Assembly (NCBI GenBank): GCA_037893225.1
Contig: JAZGUH010000112.1
Coordinates: 868,001 to 932,000 of the forward strand
DNA from: Hippasteria phrygiana
Lineage: Eukaryota; Echinodermata; Asteroidea; Valvatida; Goniasteridae
Direction: 5' to 3'
Length of the DNA stretch: 64,000 nt
Shown: in pieces, positions 34,601 through 46,600 of the stretch
Position numbering within the stretch: the stretch's first letter is position 1
How the letters are laid out: every line of letters begins with the position of its first letter
The notes under the pieces: model-generated
Told to the model about the DNA's origin: nothing
Seen by the model: only the letters and a program-made list of their open reading frames with translations
Databases searched by the model: none
Position numbers and translations under genes: made by a program

Positions 34601-37600
34601 GACATAAATAGCACCTTTAAGGAAAGTCCTGTGTTCGCACTACTGTACGTATTCCTTTAACTCTTTTCCTTACCAAATGTCCAGTTTACTCGACGAGCCA
34701 CAACACCCCTGTTGCTTACCAATGTCGTGTTTTAATACTCGACAAGGAAACCACACACCAGAGCATCAAAAACAAATTCATGTGGGTTTTTTTGGCGAAC
34801 AGAAAGAGCTTGATCGGATCTTTCTAATAATGATGCTATCAAATTTATGCGTCACCATTACAATATTTTGAGAAAACTGTATCCGAAGTTTATCTGTACA
34901 GTCATGTGTATGGAGTGCCATTTGTTCATGTGAAGGAAAAAAAACTTTCCTATTTGATAAAGTGGGCCTGAAGAGAAAACAGCCATACCTTTGCTATTTT
35001 CGCAGTTATGACTCATTTTTACACATATAAAAAAAAGTAATTTTCATGGAACAAACTTCACAAACAACATTTTCCTTTTCAATCAACTCTTGAGGGTGAA
35101 ATCCTTGGTTGAAAATGTGGCGCTCTCAATAGAGAACAGTCTCTCATCGCAAAAATGTATTTCTAGATTTACATGTATATACCATTGGAAAGAACACATA
35201 AGCTTTAAAACGATAAAAGAATTATTAAAATCGGAGCAATAAAGCAATAAAGTTTGTCCTTCATTTCCGCACTGCTGAACGGCTCAAGATTAGGGGGTAG
35301 CCTTCGTTTATTTGTGGAAATATCGGTCAGATCAGCCAATCAATGAAGCGTTTAAATCACAAGCTTCAAAATTGATACAAGTTGTTATGATTGCATTCAA
35401 AATGGCCATGTACACGAATCAAAAAATAACAAATCTTATGAAGAAAACTAAACACAAATTCTGGTGATTATCAGTGAGTTACAAATGTACCTTACTAAAA
35501 TCTCTTTTTTAAACATTATTGTACTAAAAAAAAAAAAAAAAAAAAAAAAAAACCACAGTATGATTTTATTTTACATACACTAGCATTTACTAGCAATAAA
35601 ACGAAAATCTAATCGACCTCAATGTTTTTTTGCCTGCAGCTCAAAATGTACTCCTTCTCGTGACATTTTTTCATGCATTCCTCTGACAGAAGGGTACCCC
35701 TATAAGACACACTATGCAGCATAAGGCTATTAAGAGCAGGGTTGTTTGATTTAAATCACTCGATTTATATCATTGATTTAAATCATGACTGAAATCACTG
35801 GAAAAAATAAAAAAAATCACTAATAAAATCACGTTTTGATTTGTTTTCTATTTCTGCTATTTTTTTAATGTAAAATAAAATTATGTTATTCAAGTCTGAC
35901 TTTCATTAACTTTAAATCGCTTATACTCACTCTAAAGGGATGTATAAGGCCAGTTTCCTGAAACAGTGTACTACATTTATCTCGTGTACAATGCATATGA
36001 TTCTGAAGTACATTGTGTGTGTAATGTACTACCTGCATGTATGATACAGTATTCCTCTCTTACATGTACATATACATGTAGGTTTAAATAACTCATGCAT
36101 GTTGTAATGCGCCTATCAATTGATACCCCCCGACTTGACCTGACCTGACCCCCTCCCCCGCCCGACCCCCCCTCCCCTTCCCCACTCCCCTTCCCCACTC
36201 CCCTTCCCCATTCCCCCCCCCCCACTTCATCAGGCATTAAGGACTTTCTGCTGAGTTGTATAAAAATGACAATTAAAAAATGTTGTGTTGGGACTTTTAA
36301 TGATTTTAAATAAATATTTACGTTTTCCAAAATCGTAAATTTTGCCTCATCGTCTCTGCTAAACCGTCTATATTAAACCGTCTATATTTTAACATAGGCC
36401 TAAATCTTCAATGGTGCTCTGTCCATTGAAATTTCCATTGTCTGGTTCCCATTCTACAGCTGCAAATGCAAAATGATGCCGAAGGACAATATTTCCACCG
36501 CAAAAATCGTAAAAACTGTTACAGGATCAAAATAAGGACAGTGCGTTAACAAAATACGGTGGCTGCATTAAATAGTTTTATTCCACCATGGTTGTGTGTA
36601 GAGAGGAGGGGGTTCCTGTTATCAACTTGGATGAGAAATGTGCAGTGTGATGGTGATGCTGTAACAGAGATTTTAAGACAAACTTTGTATTCTAGAAAAG
36701 AATATGATCAATGAAAGGGATTTCAGTAATGATTTCATAAACAATTGTGTGTGGTTATATTTGACTTTCAATGATGGTCATTTAAATTGTTTTATGCCAA
36801 TGGTACGATGGTAATTTTTTTTTTTTTAAATCCGATTTAAATCAAAAACAAATCTGATTTTTTAAAACAAAAATTAAAAAAATCATGATTTTTATTAACC
36901 CTGATTAAGAGTATAGGGTTTGCATTTACGGGTAGTACAGGAATCGGGGTACCCGACTGAAGAAACAAAATTTAAATAAAAAATTTAAAAAAATCTCAGA
37001 AATTGCATGTGTGCCACAGTGAGCTCTGTAGCTTTACAGTGGTAAAGTGCATTTTACGCAAGCGTTAAACTGTTTTGTTTTTGCCATGTTGAAAATTCCC
37101 CACGAATGACATTCAAAAACTTTCTTTTCCATTGTCTGAGAAATTACTAAGTAATATGTTAAGTCGGTTACGGGTACTCGATTCCATAATCTGGAACCGG
37201 TTCCTGACATTAGCGGCCGGGTACTTAAGTACCCGGTTCGGATGCACAGCCATTACAAGAATATCAAGTAATCATTTTCTGTGAATCTGAGTGCATTTCC
37301 AGTGGTGAGATCCGAGAAAAACGAAAAATCCACGAAACATTCCGAGGTATTTGACTTGTATGGCATTGCTGAAAAATGCATAAAGTAAACTGCATTTTCT
37401 ACCAAAAGATACGGTTAACAAAATAGGGTCGCTAGAATTAGAAGACTGTTTCAGATTCAGAGGTCATTTAACTATTTGAGGAGCAGAAAATCTTTCCGGA
37501 AATTTGGAAGACGTCTTACAAAAAAAAAAATCTGAAATTAGGAAAAAAAAAACGGAAAATCTCACCAATGCATTTTATCTGCTGAAAAGGGAAAGTTTTC

Positions 37601-40600
37601 CAAAGGTTTGTGAACAAACATGGCTGCCCCCAGCAGGCTTCACTATGTAGACCGAGTTAGCACTCTGGTAATTTTATATATCTGTATGGATAATACTTAA
37701 AATGACATCTGGAACCATTCATGTCACGTCCCTGAAGGCTTATTGGACTTACTCTTCCTCTATCTTGGGCTCAAACAAACGCATAGGCTGCGGTCGTTTC
37801 TTCTCACGATGCAGGGGTATCTTGGGTCCGTCATCCAGCAAGATTAGCGTTTTGAGCAGAGACTCATGCAGGTTCTGAGGTCAAAGGTCAAAGACAATGA
37901 CACAAATATGTGATCAGGTCAGTCGAAATAGGTGGATGTGCCAAATAATGGTATCATTTACAACAACATTTGCAAATATGAGAATGGCCATTTACATCTG
38001 GAGTACTCCTATTTAACCCCTTGCGTACGGATGACGCAAATATGCGCCAAAAAAACAGTGCCACCAGGCCGGATGACGCAATTGGCCGCCGTTTGTGCAG
38101 TTTCAATCCATTGTTGGATTAAACAGTGCCACCAGGCCAGATGACGCCATTGGCCGCCGTTTGTGCAGTTTCAATCCATTGTTGTATTATTGTGTATATG
38201 TTACGCTTGACTGCACAAACACATTGTGGCCATTTCGCTTGGCTGCCAGAGTGCCGCGGCACCCCGACGTCTCCCGTAAAATACCATACTCAAGGGTTAA
38301 AAAGGTAGTATACAACATTTGCTTTTGCTGTAATTTTCAGAAGAATGGATTTGGGGGGTTAGTATTTTATAGCAAATACTGTAACACTGACCAGTTTAAC
38401 CCTTGTGCCCTGGTGTTTTAATGGGGCGCCGGTGTGCCAGACGGGATTATGCAGTCAAGCGTAACTTACACAATATCCGAACAATGAATTGAAAATGTCA
38501 ACCGGCCAGGTGGTCTTTTTTCAAATTGCGGTTATAGCCATCAGCCGGGTTCAAGGGGATTAAGTTTTGTGCGCATAGATGCTGGGAAATGAAAGGAAAA
38601 AATGCTGTTATTGTAGTCTGGTTCCCTGACCCTACTACTTCATAGTCCAGTAAGAATTGACGATGACCCTGACATTTTTGTTAAAGGTAGTGTACACGAT
38701 TGGTAATCCTCAAATATTTTTTTTACTTAATTAAAAAAGAATACCTTACTAGACTGTAAGTTAATAGTAGTCTCAATCATCCTGTATGAAATGATGGCAC
38801 CAGGTGTGCTATCGTTGTCAGGAAAAGTGCAAATTTATATTGTTTTCCAATGATTTCCAGCTGGAATTCGTTGGGAAAACTGCCCCGTAGCCTTTAGTCA
38901 AGGCGCGCGTGTCCACCCGGATGAGTTGCGCTCCCCGGACATGCTGGCATTCGGGGCGCCTCACGCATCCAGGTACTAGGTAGCCACGCACGCCTTGACT
39001 AAAGGCTATCATCCGCCCGACGGTTGAAACCGAGCGCCGGTTTTTCTCTCGTTTTTTTCGCCATCCAACAACGCAAAACTTTGAACAGGTCAGTGGAACG
39101 ATATTTCCTATAAAATACTAACCCCCAAATCCGCCCATTTCTGAAAATTGCAACAATGACCAATCATGTACAATACCTATATACCCTCCCTCTCCAGGTG
39201 CCAAATTGGAGCCAACTACCCTATCTATCAAAACCTATCGAGTGACAGGTTGAGCTGTGGGAGAGGAGAGGATTTGGTTTTTCGATAGGTTGTGATAGTT
39301 ATAATAGTAGGAGGGTTCATGGGCAAATTTTTATGGCAATATATTGATTGGGACTATAGCTACCTCCCATAAAAATTCAACCAAAATCAACCTAAAATGT
39401 GGCGAACCCCACCACCTCTGTTGTAGCCCTTTACCTAGAGTGGCTAAAAAGCCTTGTATTGGGGCGACTATAGCATACATGCCCTATAGATTTTACGGAG
39501 TGCCAAAGGGTGATGTCATTGCCATTGTTCTGATTCACACACTGGTTCACACACTAACGTCTTGGGGTCATTCTATAAATTAGGGGTCCAATTTTGGTGT
39601 CACTGTTACATCTGACATGTATAGGATTTTGCAATTCAGGACACATTCTTTAAAGCCTTCTATCTCCAAGGGTGATTATGTTAAGCAAAGTACCTGCTAA
39701 AAAAAAATTAAAAAAATATGAAGTAAATTTTAATGATACTTGATGGGAAATTACACAGGTCAGGTGTAACAGGGACACGAACAAATTTCACACTTTTGGA
39801 CCCCAAATTCATAGAATGACCCCTTTGCACAACTGTGTGCCTGAACCACAAATACGCACTACACTTCAGTACTCTATACGTACCTCAACATCTTCTGGGT
39901 ATTTCTTGATGGGAATCCGTTTGGCCTCCAACCATCGCCTAATGGGTGCAAAGATCTCTGGTGCACTAGTTAATCCGACATAGAGCTCCGCGAACTCGGA
40001 CAGGAGGCTAAGACTGGTACTCAGCGCCCAACATCGGAATTCATCTGTCTCAAGCTCCACAGGTTCTGCTTCAGAAAGTGCCTCTAGAATACGTTGGGGC
40101 TCGACCTTGATATTTCTACAGTTGAAAAGACAAAGAGATATATTTCCGAAATAGCATTTCTTAACTCTTAGCCCCTTGCAGGCAGCTGTTATCGATGGGG
40201 AGCCGGTATGCCAGAACTATCACTGAAAGGGCTGTGAGTAAACTGAGCGTAAAAGCAAACAATAGGGGCCACACTGAATAGTAGCCCTACAGAGTACCAA
40301 AGTGTGATGTCGGTTGGCACGACAACTAGCTCCAAACAAATGGAGGTTTCGACTGTTCCTTTGTTAACAGCGAGTCATGCAAAAACAGACACAAAATAAC
40401 AAAAGTATTCTGGTTCCAAACATTGCATTGACGTCCTCACTTCGGTACTCTATTCATCGACCGCGCGGCAACCCCATCTTATTGTGTGAATGAAAGCTTT
40501 GTTTGAAAAAGCCCCATCTATTCATTACATTCCTATTCAAGAAGAATATAACTGGACAATGAGTAGATTGTGTACATGCAGGAATGCGGCTATGCACGTC

Positions 40601-43600
40601 AACCAGCTCAGTGGTCTCGCCTCAAACCCTGGCTATGGCTGTCAGCCGACCACAATGGGTTAAAGTCGGATAATAACAACATACAGAATATCATCTGACA
40701 GACCAGTTTCCCTTGTGGGTTTGTTTCACTATATTATGAGGGGGAAATACAAGGTTTACAAGGTTTGAGTGCCATGCACAACGCCGTACACTGCATTACC
40801 ATGGGGTTAACCTGGAGTTTCCCCTCCTTAACCCTACCCTCACCTAAAGCTACAAAATACTACTAGTAGTAAAATATAGTATGCAGTACTCTCACCTACT
40901 TGTGTGCAATGCCTGTAGTAATTTTTAGTGTTAGATACTTTACCCCAAATAGTGTACGTAGTAATATGTAGTACTACTGTTTGTTGCTGGGGTTGGAGGC
41001 ACAATGTCTGTTTTCATCTAAATTTTTATCTTAGCCATCTAATTCATTGACACAAATATAATTTACCCATTTACTTAACTGTATTATATAAAGTAGTACT
41101 CTGTAGTTGCAAGTATCTTGACTGCTGTCATGATAAACTCAATCATCAAAGACAGAGAGACTCAGTGCTACAGAATACTAAGTAGTATTTCGTAGTACAC
41201 AGGTCTTCACCCCAAATGAATGCCTAGGATGTTAGGGTTAATTCTGCATATTTCCTTTTAAGTTAAAAAGCTGTATCCTCACTGAGTTAAACACTGAAAC
41301 ATAGTTGACACAGGTACAGCCTATATAACCCGGAGGTAGTCTGGTTTCTAGACCTGATGAATCTGACTATTCTCGATGATACGTAGGTCAAGGAATCTTC
41401 AGGCCAGGGAACCGGACTAATCCAGTTTGTCTAGTTCACTTTGACAAGCCAAATTATTCAATCAAATTATTCACCTTGGGATTTGTTTCATGATATTACA
41501 ATGATAGAAAAGGGCTTTTTAAATGCAGACATTTTTAATATCTCAAAATTAGCTTTTCAGTGAAAAATAGCTGCTTCGGCTTGTGACTCGGAAAAGGTCA
41601 CAGATGGTTTATACAGCGTTGCTGGGTTTAAACACATCTCTGAGTCATCAGACATACGCATATTACCTTGTGACCCCGTCGCTGATTGACTGTAACCTGA
41701 GAACATTGACGTACCGCCCAACAGGCTTGAATGGAGGAACAACCTCGTAGACCTGACTGTGCTCCTTGTCGGAGGCAAGGAACAACAAACCCCTCAAGTA
41801 ATTGACGACCTCTGGGACAAACCTCTTGGAAAGTCGGACGTACTGATGAAGAAACAAGAATGACTTGGGATTGGTCTTTCAAGATATACAGGGTGACCTT
41901 AAAAAGGATACCCATTTTAAAATTCATATTATCGCAAAACTACTAAATATTTCAGAAAAAGACAAATGTCTGTGGAAAGAGTAGATTGTACCTTTCATAA
42001 CTGTCTTGTTTGTTCAGTCATCCATGGGAATGACATAATGAACCTTATACCATTGGACAGAGGACATTCTACCCTTTCCACAGACATTTGTCTTTTTCTG
42101 AAATATTCAGTAGTTTTGCAAAAATATGAATACAAAAATGGGTATACTTTTTTAAGGAATACCTGTACTGTTTAACCCTGAATTTTTTTTTTTTAAACTG
42201 CTATTTTCGTAGCAATACAAAAGTTATTCACTTTTAAGTGAAACATCAAACGCAAAAACATTAGACGTTTAATTATTGAACAATTACTTTACAAATGCCA
42301 AAACCCCTTATAAATAAGCTTTCCAAAAAAAAGGAGCGAGACGCTCCCAATTTTTCATGCACATCAATCTTTTACTTGCAGAGCACAACGACTAAATACA
42401 GCAAAATTGCTGGCCTGGTTGGGATTGTACTAACCTTTAGAAACAAATTGCACACAAACAGACCGGACGCCACGTCCCTACAATTCCGGACGGGGCACTG
42501 GGACAGGATCTGACCCATGAACAGCATCGTCGGGGTCACCACCCCGTGCCGGAAGTCCGAGGTGGAGAAAAGAACGCCGACCAATTTGAAGTACATCAAC
42601 TACGGGGCAAACAACAACAACAACGCACCCATTTTAGGAAAATTATCTATCTGCTTTATGCATTACCGTTCAGGGCACCTTGCAATGAGAATACTGGGTT
42701 AGCAAAAACTATTACAAAGAATGAATGTTTGTGAGTGCAATGGTAAGAATAATTTCACGAGGTGACAGATGCAATGTTCCATTTCCACAAGATAAAGCCG
42801 AGTGGAATGGAAAATTCCATCTGTCACCGAATGAAACTATGAAGTTGTTTTTATTGTAACAATTTTACAATCCCAAATTGACTTCCTGGTAAAAACAAGG
42901 TGGTTCTCGAACCACGCGTCTCGCCTGCTTAAACGTTAATCATGTTCTCTGCACATTTTGACACCTCAATCGGCAGAATAGCACAATGACCAATTTTACA
43001 AATCCAGCCTTTTTTACAACTTGACCTCACATGACCTTTGACCTGAGTACTTGACCTTTGACACGACCCTCATATAAAGGGTGCATTCGAGTAGCTCTCC
43101 CGGGTCGACTCGGGTTATAGCCCTGTGCCGTTCGATTAGCTCTGACATCATACCCGGAGCTCACTCGGGTCAGCCACCACAGACCCTGCTCGCGGAGCAG
43201 AGTCACTGGTGGAATTATGTCACACGCATGCGTAGTTAAGTCTGACTCCCCACAGATTCTACTGGAGTGGGGAATTTAAAATGGCTGACCTCAAGGGCGA
43301 TTGTGTAGTTAAGGACTGTTCCTATAAGAGAACAAAATCCACTTTTAAGTTATTTGACTTGGCAAACTAAATTACAACATTAAAAACCAGCAGGTATGTC
43401 GTAGATAGAAGGCACAGTTTTAAATTTTTTGTAGGAAATTGTTTGGTAAAACGACAACGAAGATGACAAAACGCAACACAAAAATAAATATGGCGAAACC
43501 GCACTGATTCGCAAGACACCAACCGCAAAACACGCAAGAAAATTGCATTTTCTACCGCAAGAAACTGTTCAGAATTACAAAAAATGATTTCATTAGGATT

Positions 43601-46600
43601 GAGAGGAGTATATTTTAGGTTGATAAATTCATTTTGGAATGATAAAAACAACCTTGACTCGAAATGGATCAAATATAAAGAGGTGTCCGTAACTACAACT
43701 CTTATTCCTCCAAGGCCGACTCATGTGCTAGGTGACATCAACAGGAGAGGGCGTATGAGCGTTCTATTAGCCCAGTTCTTGTGGCTGACCCATCTGCCTT
43801 TACCCGAGTCGATCCAGGTAAGCTACTCGAACGCACCCAAAGGTTTCTACAATAGTGCATGCATGACCCAAGTTTGATTCCAATGGGACTTCCAGTTTTC
43901 AAATGAGACAAGTTGGACAATTCCAGCCTATTTTAGAACTTGACATCAAATGACCTTTCACCTCAGTACTTGACCTTTGACATGCATGATGCAAGTTTGA
44001 TTGAAATTGGACTTCAAATTTGCATATCAGACAAATTTGTCTAAACTTTAACCAAAATTACACATACGGACTACGTACAGAAATAGTGATTGCATAGTCT
44101 CTTTCTATCAGTAATTTGTTTGGAGTTACTCTGCCATCATATGTGACTCACTATCCCCAAACCAAACCGACGTCATCAGGAACCCTTATCCCTAACCCCC
44201 CAGGGTGTGTGGAAATTTGTAATGATATTGATGGATTCAGCAGTATTAGGGTAATTCATGAATTATAGCACACAAGCAAGACAAATTCCACCACCACTCT
44301 ATGAGTCCACTTTTGTAGCAGCTTTTTTCAAGTACTAAAACAAAGTTTACTAGTTACACAAAAATACTCCAAACCAGTTGCCTACTTCAGCCTGGTTCGG
44401 GGTGGTGGGCCACATACACTTTGTTGGCAACATAAGCTGCGTTCGCATTGAACTAACTATTATCAAAAGTTACTGTGCGTGATTGTTAACATTCCACCGA
44501 GGTTATTCTTCCGTGCGTCCGCACTTGGATTACACGGCTCGCGGAAAGTCCTTCGCAGCGTAAACTTTGCAGTGATTAAAATGCACGTTTGACATTACAG
44601 TGGCTGTCCACACTGGGCTTTCAGCGACTTAAAACTGGCCACGTAACTCTTCCGCTACATGGTTGGCCCTGTAAAAAGTCCCACTGCGGAGGGATAAACT
44701 GACAACCGACGATCGGCAATTGACAATTTGGAAAGTTTACCGGCTGTCCGCACCGGACTTAATTTGGTCAAGTTGACAGTACCTTTTACCAAAAATAGTC
44801 CAATGCGGACACGGCTTAACTCGATTAATGCAGCATCCCGCACAGCATATGGTAACACCAATCTGTGCACTTCCGGGTTTGAAAGCGAGGCTCAGTGCCA
44901 AGTAAAAAACCCATGTCACATTCAATTGTGTGCAATTTATACACGGTAAAATCTCCTTAATTTTGAAGCGTCGCTGATCGAGTTGTCCAAAAACAATCAA
45001 AGTTTATTTGAGAATCATTGCTCTGTGAAATAATTGAACATCATGTCGATTAAGAATGAATTTGGATGATTTTTGTCACGATGAACCGGTACTGCTTGAC
45101 CACGCTGATTGTACCCTACGCTATCATTTTCAATGATTTATTCATGATGCATGAAGCACTGTGCTTCTTCAACACTGGGAGCCTCACTTTCAACTCGGAA
45201 GTGAGCAGACGGGACTAATGTGAAATTCGTCTTATCTTGTATATGTTTATGACACCTTGCCTCTTGTAGTGATTTCTCCAACTAACCGTATCTAACGAAG
45301 GGAAGACTCCCCTGCCTCGCCTCTCCAATTCCTCGTTGAATTGCTGGTATCGCTCTACGATCAGGGACTGCATGCACTGACCAGCATGCAGGGGTGATTG
45401 CTGACTCAACTCATAGATGTGCCTACAAGAAAATGGAGGGAAACAGTAGAAACCTAATTGAAACAGGTGGCATATTACATATGTGACCCACTCAAAAAGG
45501 GCACATAAGTCACTGTATGCTTTTTTATGCATAATGGGCCGTTCTAAGTGAAGAGGGTGAATAATTCTTCAAACAAGTAATTTTGAAGGGAGGGATTTTT
45601 TGCATCCTTGATATCTACATGTATTCTATTTCATAACCAAGATCTTTGATTTCAGTGAATAAAGTTGGAAAAAGAATGTGTCGAGTGCTTCCATCTATTG
45701 CTTTGCTTTTTGTTTTTTTAATGGCTTGTTTCTTCTTCATTTCAAGAAATTCCTGAAAACAAACATGCAGCTTTCCAAATATCTCGTGAATACAAAATGC
45801 TACAGGCCTCAGACATATACCATATGAAAGCTTATAAAATGGTTTTTCCAGCTACATATATAAAACTTAACTGCCCTTTTCGCAGAGTGGGTAACATGTG
45901 GTTTTTTGTTTACTGTTTTGGACAAAACATACTGAAAGACAATTTTCTTTGGCAGAAATTGTGCATCCAAACAATTTGTTGTACATCAGTTGTCATTGTT
46001 CTTAAAACTCTTGAATACAGACGACGGCCATAGCAGCGGTTTGAAAAAGACCACTTTGCCGGTTGACATCTATAGGCACATTTCTGCACATACTCAATCC
46101 ATTCATGTTTCAACTATATTGTTCCGGAATGGCATTGTAATAAATAATAAACAGCATTTTAAAACAGCTTTTACCGGTATTCAGAAGAAAGGGGGGGGGT
46201 CCAACCGCAAAAAATGGGACCCTTCTATTCAGCCTGGTACCATTGTTTGCATTAACGCTTGCCTGTACAACCCATTGTTGGCAAACCAGCACCCCATCAC
46301 TAACAGCCGGACACAAGCGGCTAATGCTGATCAACTTCTCTTTAAAAAAATATAAAATATATATTCCAAAAATACAAGTTGATAAAATAAGACGCATTAC
46401 AAAAATGGTCAGACATTTTGTGGCATACTTTTGTCCCCGCTACAAGCACTCATATGCAAACAGCCCCACAAAAGCTGTACACAAAATTGTTCATAGGTTC
46501 ATGCACAAACATGGGATACGCCCAGCCAGCTTCACTCCATGCGTTGAGTTAGCTCCGTTATGTGGACAGACCCCCCCAAGCAAGAATCTTCAAATCTCCA

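Larger units (their letters stand above)
42985..44108. repeat. Family L repeat, copy split by an insertion
   Basis: TTGACCTCACATGACCTTTG and CCTCATATAAAGG before, and GCATGACCCAAGTTTGATTC ... GACTACGTACAGAAATAGTG after, the element at 43079-43838. TGACCT half-sites as in 33317-33815. Confidence 0.8.
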
